Positions 34,144 to 46,796 of a stretch of 64,000 nucleotides of DNA are shown here, one piece after another. The number at the start of each line of letters is the position of its first letter. Position 1 is the first letter of the stretch. The notes under the pieces were generated by a model, which worked only from the letters and a program-made list of their open reading frames with translations, made no database searches and had not been told where the DNA came from. This stretch comes from Tanypteryx hageni (Eukaryota; Arthropoda; Insecta; Odonata; Petaluridae): the NCBI GenBank assembly GCA_028673005.1, contig CM054115.1:193696370-193760369 (forward strand), written 5' to 3'. The translations under genes were made by a program, and so were the position numbers.

Positions 34144-35580
34144 GGCTGGACTTTGCATAGGCCAGCTAGGGCCGCCAATTCCAAGAGATCCGCCAGTTAC
34201 AGAGGCCGCTGCTAGTACTTACATGCCTGTGCTAGATAAGGACTTGTAAAAATAACAGTGATCGAGTAAATGGAATTATCATTAATTCTGCCACACTTGC
34301 TCTTCACAAAATTCCAAAAGCGTTTCTTTTCTCACACATTCCTTCAAGCTTATCTTACTATCCCTTCCCATATTCCGACCGAACGTTGACTGTAGGAGGA
34401 GGGAGAGGGTCTCGGGTCCCTTAATTGGGTCTTTCTCTTTTCTCCGCACGAATGGGCCAAAGGAAACGACCCCTTTAATAGTTTCCAGATGTAGGAATGT
34501 TTCCTAGTCCTTTTTGAAAGAGGGAAACTATTTGAGAGGATTAGTCTCATTTGGTTTCTCTTTGAAACAACATCAATAGTTCAAGTTCGTATGTTTCGTT
34601 TAGACTGAACACTGGATAATTCGTTTGAAAATACGCAAAGGTGATTAAGATATTCTTCTGAAATAATTAATTTTCATGGTTTGATCTCAACATTTTACGT
34701 TGATCATGAGTGTTTCTCTACAGACGAAGGGAACAGCTTCGGAAGTTCTTGGTTGCCGACAAATTCTTTTTCCCGGATACTTTCCCAAAACGGCCACTTT
34801 TTACAGTACCCAATTAGCAGTATTTGGTAAGTAAAGCTAATTATTTTATGATGCGGAATTTTGTTTAATTTTCGTTGTTAATAATAATGTCCTTTAGGAG
34901 ACTGAAAGCCCTTCCATAATGTAACTGGATGATTTTGATAAAGTAATTTGAATTAAACTTATAAAAACTTTAATAAAATGTTATCGTAATTTCATTTATT
35001 AGAAGAACACATTGAAACAACACCGTTAGTAGAATTACCAACACTCACATCAGCTTCATCTATATCCTTAACAGAAACTCGGTTTGAAAAGTCAGAATCA
35101 TGTAAAATTAACTGTAGTGATATTGGTCTGTGGCCAATACCTCTGATTGATAATCAGCTAGTCTTTGTAATTGATAAAGGTCCAAACAGGGATAGTAACA
35201 TTGACTTTCCTGTGAATGAGAGTAATAGGCGTTTTTCTGTATAATTGTACACCCAGAAACTTTTAAATGGTGAATTCATCGATCGTCGTTGGCTAGTTTG
35301 TTCTTTAAAACTTGACTGCGTTTTCTGCTTCTTTTGCAAGTTGTTTTCTGATTTTAAAAACAAAATTTCAAATTCTGGATTCAAAGATTGGAAAAATCTT
35401 TCTATATTGATTATTTTTATTACATATATTACACGCCATATTATTTTTTATGATAATATGCATTTCAATTATTTATTATTCTGCCCGCGAATATGTTATT
35501 CCATATTACTGTTGAAAAATAAATACTGTAAATTTTTATTTGAAAATATAACTATTATATATTTCAAAGGTTAAAATTTG
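34144..35580 (+). pseudogene. Inner hAT-type fragment with TTF/ZMYM1-like zinc finger
   Basis: A frame from about 35000 with SCKINCSDIGLWP, then (after a stop near 35243) LNGEFIDRRWLVCS and CVFCFFCKLF, then FKDWKNL, matches the zinc-finger start of ZMYM1-like hAT transposases. It is a second such N-terminus within hAT 1, different from the one at 36120. A hAT-like end CAGGGCTGGACTTTGC lies at 34144; no right end was found. It is either a nested truncated element or a captured fragment. Confidence 0.5.
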
Positions 35581-35863
35581 TGTATATTTTCAGTAAGCTG
35601 TGTCCAGGTGTCACGTTTCCACGGAATAGCCGTTCTTATTCATTGAAAAAAGTGTTAGTCTCATTTGGCCAAAACATTTACGAGGTAAAAGTTCACTTAA
35701 AATTGTAAAATTAAAAGTTTTAAGTCAATAGCATTAATTTTTCTCATGCTAAGTATTACAATTATAAGAAATAATTTATTCAAAAAATATTTACAGGGGT
35801 AATGGATGGTAAAAGAAAGAAGGGAATAGGAACGATATTCAAGTATTTGACCAAAAACCAAAA

Positions 35864-38125
35864 TTGGAAAACAGGATAGTCCTATCAAAATCACCCGAGA
35901 TGGGTGAAAACTTGCAGACTGCATCGAATAACACTATTGGAACATTAATTAAATCAGATATCGCGGCTTACAAGAGCTTACTTATAAATGAAGATAAAGT
36001 GGATTTTATACAGAATTTGTGGAAACCAGATGATCTTTTTCCATTTCCATATACGACTGAAAAAAAATGGAAAGAAAAGAAAATTTCAATTGCAATGGTT
36101 GCACAGATATGAGTGGCTTGCTGATTCGAGACTAGATATACGTTTTTGTAAATATTGTTGCTTATTCGCGCCAAAAGAAATTGGTAAAAGTAAATCTCAA
36201 CCTTTAGGTCAACTCGCATTAAGTGGGTACACTAATTGGAAACATCCAGTTGAAACATTTGAAGCTCATGAAAAAGCGTTATATCATTCAAATTCATTAT
36301 GTTCTTATGAAAACCTATGTGATATAATGACAGGCAAAAGAATACCTATCGACAAACAGCTCGATACGATGAGAATGAAACAAGTTATTGAGAATCGGAA
36401 ACGCTTGGAACCCACAATCATGACTATAATGTTATGTGGACAGCAAGGTATTGCACTACGAGGTCATGTGGATTCTGGAGAGTTTAACAATGATAAAAAG
36501 CCTGAGAAAAATGAAGGTAATTTCCGTGCAATCCTTAGAGCAAGGCTAGAAGCTGGTGACACAGATTTAAAAAATCACTTTAAACAATGCGGGCGAAACA
36601 GTACCTATTTAAGCGCCAACATCCAGAACCAAATAATAGAAATTTGTAATGATTTGATTCTGAAAAGACTTGTTAAAGAAGTAAATGATGCAAAATGTTT
36701 TGCTATTTTAGCAGATGAAACAACAGACATTTCAACAACTGAGCAATTGACATTATGCGTAAGATACGTAGATAAGGAAATTAGAGTTTGCGAGAAATTT
36801 TTACAGTTTGTTCCAGTTATCGACACTAGTGGAAAAGGTTTGGCTTCTACCATTATAGATAGTTTATTAAAATTTGGTATTGATATTTCCTACCTTCGAG
36901 GTCAGGAATATGATGGTGCTTCCATGAGTAGCAAATTTGAAGGTGTTCAGGCACATATACAACAACAGCTCCCACAAGCATTATATGTACATTGCACCTC
37001 GCATTGTTTAAATTTAGCCATTGGAAACAGTGCAAATAATCAAGATATAAGGAATTGCTTAGGAATTATTGAAAAATCATACACTTTTTTAACACTCCAA
37101 AGCGATTAAATATATCATAAAAAAAAATTAGCGAGTGTATTCCCAATTGTAGGCATCTACGATTGAAGCAGATGTGCCCAACTAGATGGATAGAGCGTCA
37201 TGATTCTGTCATGGTAATGGTGGAACTTTTAGATGCAATTTACTTAGCGCTCGAAGAAATAAGTGACTGGAATGACAAAGACACTTCATCTACAGCACAG
37301 ATTCTTCAGAATGCAATATTCCAAGGAAAATTTTTGGTGTCTTTGTATAGTATACAAAAACTGTACAGTTATACGCTGCCATTAAGTAGAGTATTACAAA
37401 GTGAAAACAATGACTTAATTTCCATAATACATCTCGTTGAAGATGTAACATCTGCTCTAAAATGTACCCGAGAAAACGCTGATACAAACTTTGCAAATAT
37501 TTTCAAAGAGGCAACAGAGAAAGTAGGAGCTTTGGGGTTGAAATTACAATACCGAGGATATTGAAATATCAAAAAAATAGAAATAATATTCCTACTGAAT
37601 CAGCGGAAGTTTATTACAGGCGATCTATGTTTATTCCATTTTTGGATTGTCTTGTGACACAATTAGAGACGAGATTCTTGGCTCATAAAAGTATTTTAAA
37701 ATCCTTTATGTGCCTCCTTCCAAAAGGATGCAGTTCTACATCAGACGTAGATAGCCTATCAACTTTGGCAAAATTTTATTCCGTGGAAGTATGCGATTCA
37801 GTCTTAGAGAGTGAACTCAAGCTTAGGCAAAAACAGGATACCCCCTACAAATGCATTAGAAGCATTAATGCAATGCAATCAAAATATATATCCAAACATT
37901 CATTATTTATTAAAAATATTTGCAACTCTGCCGGTATCAACTAGCACAGCAGAGAGAACATTTTCAACGTTAAGAAGAATGAAAACGTACTTGCGTAATT
38001 CCATGGGACATGAAAGACTGAATGGTTTAGCGCTCCTCAACATTTATAGGGAAATGGAATTGCTCCCCAAAGACATATTAGATGAATTACAAAAAAAAGA
38101 CCGAAGATTAGATATAAAATTGTAA
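35864..38125 (+). pseudogene. hAT 1 transposase (ZMYM1/DUF4371-like), several frameshifts
   Basis: The N-terminus at 35864-36110 (NLWKPDDLFPFPYTTEKKWK) runs by a frameshift near 36080 into 35988-37109. That part has the TTF-type finger RFCKYCCLFAPK, TNWKHPVETFEAHEKALYH, LADETTDISTTEQL (first catalytic Asp region), GQEYDGASMSS (second Asp) and VHCTSHCLNLAIG. Further frames are 37163-37564 (MCPTRWIERHD), 37561-37944 and 37811-38125 (STAERTFSTLRRMKTYLRNSM, the hAT dimerisation helix). Breaks are near 36080, 37109, 37562 and 37940. The domain order is that of a complete hAT transposase. It would cut and paste its own element. Confidence 0.85.
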
Positions 38126-40735
38126 TTGTGTTACCCAATTAATTTTTATTTTATGTTTTAGTAAACAAAACCTATAAATATTAATTTCATGATATGAAAA
38201 ATCGAAAAATTTATATTAAAATTCAATGTTAATATACATATTTCTATGAGAAACTAAGAATGTTTGTTCTAAATAACAGATAAATTTGTAACCAACATTG
38301 TTTTTCATTTTATATGTTTTTATGAATATTTTTTTTATTTCTAAATCAACGTATTTTCTTTTGGCTGTAATGGTATAAATGTTGTAATTTTTAAATTAAA
38401 TATATTTTATCCACAGGATAATAAATGTGTTGTTAAAAATATGTATTTTCATACACTAAATCAATGAGTTTCATTCTAAATATACCACTGCCTATGTATA
38501 TGTTTGTTTGTGAATACATGCATGTGTGTGCATGTTTACATATAAAAATGTAAACATGGAAATGAGTGTTTACCATTGTGGGCCCCCCCCCCCCAAACAA
38601 AAACCCTGGGTACGCCTATGCCTACAGTACATTCTTCCCGAATTAGTGGACCTGCGTCGTACGCGATGAGACTCAAGGAAAGAAAAGAAAAAGGGCTAAC
38701 AGTTAACTACAGATGTGGGTCTAACTAATAAATACGTATAATTTTCTAAAATTTGGAAATGTATCCAGATTTAATTTCATAATTTCCTGTTATAAATCTT
38801 ACATACATTTAAGTACACCAATAATGTTTACCTCTATCGTCTTTTGTGAATTAAATTATATGAATCGTAATGAGAAAACGCTGTAGCTAAATGGATGTAA
38901 AGTATTTCTTGTAAGAGAAAGGGAGGGATAGAAACGACAGTGTTAAAGTTAAGAAAAAATTATATTATTTTGTTATGTTGAAGTATAGTTTCCGTTACTG
39001 TGTACTATAGTTTTCGTATATCATGTAATTTATCACACAATTTTTTTTAAAGTTTATCAAAATTTAAAAATAGAATGTTTCCAACGAAAAAAAATGTCTG
39101 GATGATGTAAGATCTTTTTGCAAATTACCCTAAATTCCCAAGTATAACGCGCACTCATGCATAACGCGCAGGCCAACCTTCGGCTGTTTTCCGCATATCT
39201 CCAAAATTTCTAGTATAACGCGCACTTGTGTATTACGCGCAGGACACCCGCAGAACATGGGATCGTTGAGCTTAGCGTTTTTTTTAAGAATGCTACACTT
39301 TTAGCGCCCTTCCCCAACTCTCCTGTGCGAAGGAGAACATTTGGGGAAAACCTCTGGATACCGATTTTTCCCATTCTTATTTCCGATACAATGACCACTC
39401 GAGGGTCAAAGAAAACTGGTTGGGGAGTGAGGCGTAAGGAAGTGGTGAGGGTGTCATGAGATGTGTTGGAATGGTGGGGGTGGGTAGAGGTGCACAAAAC
39501 AAAAGGACCAGACCTTAAGGGTGGTACGACAGGGGGCAAGAGAAAGCTAGCATAAACAGCCAGAGAATCTGAGTGTGGGAACGAATGTGGAGGGCACACA
39601 TTGTTGACTCACAGACAGAGAGACGACCTGTAATCTTCATCGCCCATTCATTTGTGGTTTGCAGTCTGGCTGTAACGTTTTGATCAACGAGGTAGGGCAC
39701 TGAAAGTACGGAGTTTCGTTCCTCTTTGACAGAAACCAGGTGAGGTATTTTCAAGGATATTTTGTTTTCCTTAAAAACATTGACATTATTTTTACTGAAA
39801 CTTGTTGAATTTGTCATTTATGGAGTGTTACCTATTTAATTTTTCTTTACCTGACTAAGAAACGGTACGGTTTCTGTACGGTATTTCTTGATTTGGTAAT
39901 GCACAGTTATTGAACCTAATGAAAAAATATTAATATTTTTTTATTTTTTAAATTGTAGACCCACCGTTGGACCATAACCCTATTTAAAAATGCCAAAAAG
40001 AAGGAAATCTTACATGGCGCAGAAAAAGTTAGAAATGTGAATTATGCCAAGATTCACGGTAATCGGTCAGTGGCCCGTTTCTTCGAAGTGGGCGAATCCA
40101 GCATTCGCGAGTGGCGGTCCCAAAAGAATTTGTTGAGTGTTCTGCCTGTGGCAAAAAGGGCACGAAGGAAACGAAAGGAGTTTTGGCCAGATCTGGAGCA
40201 AGAATTGAAGGACTGGGTCTGTGCGCAAAGGAGTGAAGGAAGAGGAGTTTCAACTGCGTCACTTAAATGCAAAGCAATACAAATAGCTCGCGAGAAAAAT
40301 ATTGATAATTTTAAAGGCAGTAATTGCTGGTGTTATCATTTTATGAAGCGAAATAGTTTAACAGTATGAGCAATTACATCTACCGGACAAAAGTTACCAG
40401 AAGATTGGAAGGTGAAAGTGGAAGTTTAATTTGTTTGTTGGGCAGGAAAAGAAGGGCGTTGAACCAAGTCAGATAGGGAACATGGATGAGGTACCTATGA
40501 GTTTTGTCATGCCATCAAAATTTGCAGTTGACGTTAAAGGCACCCAAGACATAAAAATATGCACTGCTGGAGCTAAAAAATGCTGCTTTACTGTTGTGCT
40601 AACAGTGACGGCTGATGGAGAAAAGCTTCCCCCAATGGTAATTTTCAAGCGGAAAACCATTCCTAAATAGGAATTTCCTAAAGGTATTGTTGTGTGCGTA
40701 AACCCAAAAGGCTGGATGAATTGCGATATCTACAT

Positions 40736-43343
40736 CTACAGTTTACCCTGCAAGCCACCGCAAGGGTGTGTGGCAGGGGGTGTATTACATGTCTCTTTGA
40801 CTTTTTCTTCGCTTTTACCTACTATCCATTTGATGAATCCTAGTTTCTGCTTAGCTTTCCCGGATATATTTCGTATGTGTGTGTCCCACGAGAGGTTACT
40901 TGTTAAAATGACACCTAAGTATTTGACGGATTCGGCTAATTTTATATGTACGCCTTCTATACTGTAATTCATCGCCTCAATTTCTTTGTTTCTCCAGAAT
41001 CTCATGACGGAACACTTACCTAAGTTCAGCTCTAATTGCCACTCTTTACACCACTCGAGAATTGCGTGTAGGTCGTTAGAAAGTAATGCTTGATCAGCAG
41101 GACTGTTAATCTCTCTGTAAACTACCGTATCATCCGCGAATAACTTGATTTTACTTGTAATAACATTATCTAAGTCATTTATGTATATAAGGAATAATAA
41201 GGGACCGATGACACTTCCCTGTGGAACGCCGGAGGACACGCTGACCGAATCTGATTTAAATCCATCTATGACTATCATTTGTTCCCGATCATTGAGAAAG
41301 TCCCTGATCCACTCGATTATCTTTCGATTTATTCCACAGGCTTGTAATTTTTTCAATAACTTAATATGAGGGACTTTATCGAATGCCTTCTTGAAGTCAA
41401 GAAAAACCGCGTCTAGCTGGGTCTTTCGATCACCGGATCGTAGTATATCATGTGCAAACAGAGCGAGCTGAGTTTCACAAGATCTTGCCTTCCTAAAACC
41501 GTGCTGATATTTACTGAGCAAGTCCTGGCTATCTAAGAAGTCCATCACAGAACTAACGATGATGTGCTCTAGAATCTTGCAAGATATTGAGGTTAGCGAA
41601 ATCGGCCTGTAGTTTTCTCGGTCGTCTTTTTTCCCGCCTTTATGTAGCGGAGTTATAAACGCTAATTTTCATTCCTTAGGTATAACGCCATGACTAATTG
41701 ACTTACTGAAAACTGTTTCGAGATAAGGTGCTATTTCTAACGCTAATTCCTTTAATACTCTAGCTGGTATCTCTTCCGGTCCCGGGGATTTATTTGCATT
41801 GATGATTCTGAGCTGTTCTGCTATACCTTTCGCTGATATAAGTATCTTCTCATCTTCTCTTCGCTTGGTTCGGGTGGATCGTCCTTCCTTTTCTCCACTT
41901 TGTTCGTAAATACGCTTTGAAAAAATGAGTTTAACAAGTTTCCTTTATCAATGCTATCGTAAACTACCTCTCCTTTGTCGTTTCTTAATGGTTCTACGGT
42001 TGGGTGTCGACCTTGAACTTCTCTAACATAAGACCAAAAGATTTTGGGATTTTCGTTTAGATGTTCACAGAGAATCTTTTTCTTAAAGTTCATTAATGCC
42101 TTGCGCATAATCTTTTTAGTCCAAGTCCGACAATTTCTGTACTTGTTTGAAATTGTATTTATTTCCTCCTGTGACATTATTTTTGGCGCATTTAAGTTTT
42201 GAGTGAAGCTTTCTTTGTCGCCTGAGAGCACATCTAACCTGCCTATTATACCACCTAGGTTCTCCATTATTGGTAATATATTTACTTGGTATGTACGTAT
42301 TTATACCTGTTCTAACTACTGATAAGAAAGCTTTCCAAGTTTCCTCAACGTTCTTCGTGCTTGCTAATTTTCTGAAAGTTGCGTAATCTTTAATAAGTTT
42401 CTCTTTAAAGTCCGCAAAGTTAGCATTTTTAAATATGTACACTTTTCGCTTAGGCTTGCGATACTTTAGGAATGCTATGTTCAAGAGACCTCGGACTATT
42501 CGGTGATCGCTGATTCCTTCTTCAATAACTACTTCAGAAACTCGTTCAGGGATATTAAGTGCTATTAAGTCTAATATATTGTCCTCTCTCGTGGGTTCTC
42601 TGACTACCTGAATAAGGGAATGTTTATTGAAGATGTCTATTAGTGCTTCGCATGACTCACGATTTCTACCGGGTGGTGTGAAGCTGCAACTGCGCCAATT
42701 TATCGAGGGTAGATTGAAGTCTCCCCCTACTATAGTAAGACTTTTGCTATTTTTCATCTGTATTGAGTTGATTTGGGCCTCTAGCTCATAAATTTCTTCT
42801 GCGTCTGCACCTGGCGGCCTATAGCATGCACATACGTGGATGTTTCCTAAACCTCCCATGCTGATTGTACACCAAATGCTTTCTATTCTGTTTTCCGTAA
42901 ACTCAATTGGCGAACTGATAAGCGTGTCCTTCACCGCTAAAAAAAACTCCACCTCCGTTCCTATTTACCCTATCTCGTCTGTGAATATTATATCTTAAGG
43001 GGAAAATTTCTCGGTCGTGTATATCCGAAGTTAGCCAGCTCTCTGTGCCTATCACTATATCTGCCTCAGTTTCCTCTAATAAATTCTGAAATTCTGCTGT
43101 CTTATTCCTGATACTACGGCAGTTTATATTTAAAATTGTTAATGAGTCGCTTTCGGGCCGCTTCTGAATTTTTTCTGCGTTATGGATGGTGCGACTTCTA
43201 AGAGCGGCGTTATCATTGCTATTGTTAGCGCAGAGTTTATTGAGTCCCAACGTCGACCTAGGTATTGACCTACTATCGGAGTTAATGAAGTTATTCTGAT
43301 AATTAATGCAGTTATTTGATGAACCCGAGATTGACCTACGCAC
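40736..43343 (-). pseudogene. LINE ORF2: apurinic-type endonuclease and reverse transcriptase (CR1-like)
   Basis: Endonuclease: ILNINCRSIRNK (N site), IVIGTESWLTSDI (E), CACYRPPG, IVGGDFNLPSINW (D-x-N) and EEGISDHRIV (SDH), with a frameshift near 42930. RT: QHGFRKARSCETQL, AVFLDFKKAFDKVPH (first Asp), SGVPQGSVIGPLLFLIYIND, LFADDTVVY (catalytic ADD), LNLGKCSVMRF and VKYLGVILTSNLSWD. There is a broken stretch at 41549-41820 between them. ORF2 nicks target DNA and copies the RNA at the nick. The C-terminus after the RT is truncated and joins the 3' UTR. Confidence 0.85.
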
Positions 43344-43961
43344 TGGCCTACTCTCGAATCTAAAAAAGCTCTACAATGCTCGTAGATTCTACCACCTACC
43401 TTCTGGGCTGCCACGGCAGTATAGTGAACTCCCGATCGGTTCAGGGGCACCCTGCACGATTCGAGAACCGGCCCGAGTTCCACGAAATCTACTCCCATGC
43501 TCTCGCAAAACTTCCAGTCTCCGATTCAAGCCGATCACTCGGCTCCAAACCGTCGAACCCCGGTCGGTCCGCGGGACCATGCTGCATACGGTCAGGCGCA
43601 TGTCGATACCCATGACCCGTCGGAGTCGGTGAACCTCAGAGCACAGATCCCCGAAGGAATCCAATATCTCCTCAGAACCCCGATCCTCAGCGTCATTGGT
43701 GCCTACATGCGCCACTATCCGCAGCTTGGAGCATCCCGTGCCACTTGCCGCTGCCCGAACCGCCTTCGTCACCTGTGGCACTGTTCCGCCTGGAATACAC
43801 CAGGAGAACACCCGCTCATCTCCCTCCCGGCGGGCCCTTTCCCTCAACGGTGCCACTAAACGCCGGACGTTCGAGCTAGCTATCACTAAGATTCCCCCCC
43901 TCCCAACCCGACCTCCCCTAGGTGCGGTATCCCTCAAATCGGGGGGAGCGGATGCGGCCAC
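43139..43961 (-). pseudogene. LINE ORF1 with SGNH/esterase-like domain (frameshifted)
   Basis: Read from 43961: VIASSNVRRL (block I position), CIPGGTVPQV, IVAHVGTNDAED (the GTND block typical of the SGNH fold), LTVCSMVPRTDR, IGLNRRLEVL. After a frame change near 43440 it continues with RSGVHYTA, where SGNH enzymes have the catalytic His (xGVHL). Block I has Ser-Asn in place of Gly-Asp-Ser, so the catalytic Ser context may be altered. ORF1 esterase domains are characteristic of CR1/L2 clade LINEs, where they are thought to act with ORF1 nucleic-acid binding. The ORF is GC-rich compared with ORF2. Confidence 0.65.
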
Positions 43962-44034
43962 AGAATTCGTCGTACCATCCTCCGATAGCGCTTCGAATCT
44001 GATATGTTGCGAATGTGGTTAGCTGAGGTATGGA

Positions 44035-46796
44035 CAGTGGCGGCTCGTGTATAGGCACTGCGGAACTGCAGCACCCCCTATTTCCACTTGATATTATCGA
44101 TAACATTTAATATAATGAGTCCATTTTTCTTTAATTATTTTTGTAGTACAATATATATTCCTTAAGCTTAATGTCAGTACTTCAGTAGCCATCCCCCAGT
44201 TTATGAAAAAGATACAAAAATCTTTGTATGGAACTGTGCGCTTCACAGTGCCAGTGACATGGTGTTTGACTGTTGTGCGCATGCGCACATAGGAGGGGGG
44301 TGGGGAGGAAGGCGGGACTGCCAGGTAGAAAGAGCACTGTTGCTCTCGCAGTGCTGGCTCTGGCGTGATGGTGGAAGGAAGTTTTTTTTACTCAGCGTGT
44401 GTTGTGCTTAAAAACCGTGTACCATATTCTTGAATGTGATAAAGTGTAGAAGAGTGTAGAATTAGATTATTATTCTGCTTCCAGCTATTCAATTTGATTC
44501 ATTTTTTTTCGGTTCTTTTATTTAACAGAAAACTTTAACCATGGCCTTGCATCCCCAAGAAATAAGTTCTGTGACTGTAAGTGAACTTCAACAGCTTAAG
44601 TTTTCACAGCTATCTCTCCATGAGAAAGTTACAGTTAAGAAAAGAGGTCGTTCAACACCTGATATTCTAATATCTCAGCCAGGCAAAAGCAACAACAAGA
44701 AATATATTCGTAGCTTTAATTCTGAATGGTACCAACGGAAAAGTTGGCTTTGCGGCTGTGAAGTAAAAAATGCACTGTTTTGCTTCCCGTGTTTGCTGTT
44801 TGGAGGTGATGTACCGTGGACAAAAGATGGTTTTAGAAATATAAACAAAATGAAAGAAAAACTGAAAAGCATGAGAAGTCAAAGAAGCACGTTGATAATG
44901 TTGTTTCACTGTCACTTTTTGGAACCGTAAGTATTAAGGAGAAACTTAGTGAGGCATACAGACTTTCAATCAATGAGCATAATATAAAAGTTAAAAGAAC
45001 CGTGAAATTTTGTCCAAAATGATAGACTGCATTTACTTTTGTGGAAACTTTGAAACTCCCTTAAGTGGACATGATGAAAAAGACGATTCAGTAAATCCAG
45101 GGGTATTTAGAGGATTAGTAAATTTTGCATCTAAATTAGATTCAGATTTGAAGAATCACTTAGAAACCAGTGCAGTCTTCAAAGGTGTTTCTAAGACCAC
45201 TCAGAATGAGATACTTGACTGCCTGCTACAAATATACCATGAGGAGATAAGGACGGAAATTAGAAAAGCTTCCTTTGTAGCTGTCATGGCTGATGACACA
45301 ACAGATGTTTCGGAACACACTCAAATGGTCCTTGTGCTACGGTACGTATTGAATGGAGAAATATTTGAGCGTTTTTGGGGATTCTTTATTCCAGAAAATC
45401 AAACTGCAGATGGCATATAAAAACGTATTTTAGAACAATTAGACATAATCCTTCAAGGAAATGGACAAAAACTGATAGCTCAGACATTTGATGGTGCAAA
45501 TGTCATGAAAGGCAAAAAAGCAGGAGTTCAAGCAAAAATAAAAGCAGTTTATAGTAATGCACATTTCATTCACTGTTATGCACATCAACTTAATTTAATA
45601 ATGAGAAATGCAGCAAGTATTACAAGAAACGCAAGAATATTTTTCTCTAACATTCTGGCTATTCCAACATTCTTCTCAAGATCACCACAACGTGTGTCCA
45701 TTCTCAAGAAACATATGGATGTCAGCATTCCACGTCCATCCTCTACAAGGTGGAATTTCAACATACGGACCATAAACAGAGTTCATGAAAATTTGCAACC
45801 TTTAAAAAACTGCCTTACTGAAATTCAGTCAACATCAAATGCAGATCAAACCATTGCAGAAGCAACAGGAATTTTAAAATACCTGAATGATGATAATTTC
45901 AAGTTTTGGTTAGAGCTTTTTCATGAGATTATGCCTCATGTTGAAATAATTTACAACCAAATGCAATCTCGAGAAATTAGTGTGTTTAAAGTTAATGAAT
46001 ATATAACAAATTTCAAAACTGCTATTTTAGAATTGAGAAACTCAAAGTACTGTGAGAATCCTTCAAAGACACTCATGGCAGAAGCTAAGGAAGTGTGTGA
46101 CTATGACTATATATGTGTTGATATAATGGACAGATATTCTTCCACTAAACACTTAGTAGCTGCTAAATTGTTCAACAAGAAATGCTTCACTAGATTTAAG
46201 AATGAACATCCCACAAAAGAGATAGTACTGACCACAATCCCATGATTGACAAAGAAAAGCTTGAAACTGAACTATAAGTATTCTATTGTAGGACTGATAT
46301 TCATGAATATTGCAAATTAATTGAGCTGCTGAAATTTATCTTGGAAAATAATCTAGATGATGTTTTTAGTGAAATTACGAAACTGATAAAAATCCTCTTG
46401 ACAATCCCCATGACTACATCAGAGGCAGAGCGCTGCTTTTCAACATTGAAAAGAATAAAAACTTTTTTAAGAAGCACTATGAATTCGGAGACTAAATGCG
46501 CTTGCAGTACTTTCAATGGAGAAAAATTTCCTCAATGGAGAAAATTATTGAACTTTTTGCGCAAATTAAAACAAGAAGAATGGATTTCATTTTTAAATGA
46601 ATAGATCAAGCTTGAACTGTAACAATTTAAGTTAAAGTAAGTAAAAAATGTTTGGTTTTTTTTGTTAAGATTTTATCAAGTTCCTGAATAAATTTTCTTT
46701 TTATACATGTTTTTTTCCTTTTACACAATTTTAAAACAAAGGCTAAAAATTTTCTGGAGCAGCACCCCCACTAATTTTAGCTACTAGCCGCCACTG
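44035..46796 (+). mobile_element. hAT transposon 2, 2.76 kb, 8-bp TSD with one mismatch
   Basis: The left end CAGTGGCGGCTCGTG and the right end (opposite strand) CAGTGGCGGCTAGTA match in 13 of 15 bases. GGTATGGA (44027-44034) and GGTATGGG (46797-46804) are the 8-bp target duplication. It lies 29 bases from the CR1-like LINE, within the same pogo transposase gene, so pogo DNA (44007-44034) is trapped between the two insertions. Confidence 0.9.
44541..46604 (+). pseudogene. hAT 2 transposase (ZMYM1/DUF4371-like), lightly broken
   Basis: 44541-44930: TTF-type finger region (YQRKSWLCGCEVKNALFCF then CLLF). 45010-45420: LKNHLETSAVFKG, then MADDTTDVSEHTQMVL (first Asp). 45505-46245: KGKKAGVQAKI, FIHCYAHQLNLIM, STRWNFNIRTINRV. 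46341-46604: TTSEAERCFSTLKRIKTFLRS, the dimerisation region. In-frame stops or frameshifts occur near 44930-45010, 45418, 46243 and 46330. GTFDGAN-type sequence (second Asp) lies at about 45485. It differs in sequence from hAT 1, so it is a separate family. It is less decayed than most elements here. Confidence 0.85.

Larger units (their letters stand above)
33304..38620 (+). mobile_element. hAT transposon 1, 5.3 kb, with 8-bp TSD
   Basis: CCTACAGT at 33296-33303 is repeated exactly at 38621-38628. The left end is CAGTGGCGTACCGAGGG and the right end reads on the opposite strand CATAGGCGTACCCAGGG, 13 of 17 bases matching, a typical hAT terminal repeat. The copy sits in the YqaJ coding part of Kolobok-like copy 1; removing it restores the reading order of that domain. 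A second hAT-type end, CAGGGCTGGACTTTGC at 34144, suggests that another hAT lies within. Confidence 0.9.
31683..38729 (+). pseudogene. Transposase ('Mutator-like' domain) plus YqaJ-type exonuclease of Kolobok-like copy 1
   Basis: The N-terminal part is 31683-31952, basic and likely DNA-binding. After a stop near 32000 the transposase domain opens at 32009 with [20 protein letters not shown], then [26 protein letters not shown] and [10 protein letters not shown]. There (about 32476) an internal deletion joins it to a YqaJ-type viral recombinase/exonuclease domain: RRKRLTASNFGQV, YGSKFEATAL, then in a shifted frame FLGATPDGI and VEIKCPYSA (the D...ExK nuclease centre), QGQLHVTKRKYC (about 33160) and RDKFWKKRM. 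A 15-bp duplication (IIGND twice, 32886-32915) lies at the nuclease centre. The hAT insertion cuts the last exon; its end (ILPELVDLRRTR) resumes at 38629. Confidence 0.75.
40727..44006 (-). mobile_element. CR1-like non-LTR retrotransposon, about 3.3 kb, near full length
   Basis: A direct repeat TTGCGA at 40721-40726 and 44007-44012 flanks it. The 3' end (left) has a TGTAGATGTAGAT-type tail preceded by CACCGCAAGGGTG-rich sequence. ORF1 (about 43139-43961) has an esterase-like domain and ORF2 (about 40736-43343) has endonuclease and RT. The part after the RT is shortened: the frame stops soon after GKAKQKLGFIKWI. It inserted in the DDE coding region of the pogo element. Confidence 0.85.

Noticed and set aside
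43376..44022. Plus-strand ORFs of 79-120 residues
   Set aside because: Antisense of the GC-rich LINE ORF1 with its esterase-like blocks.
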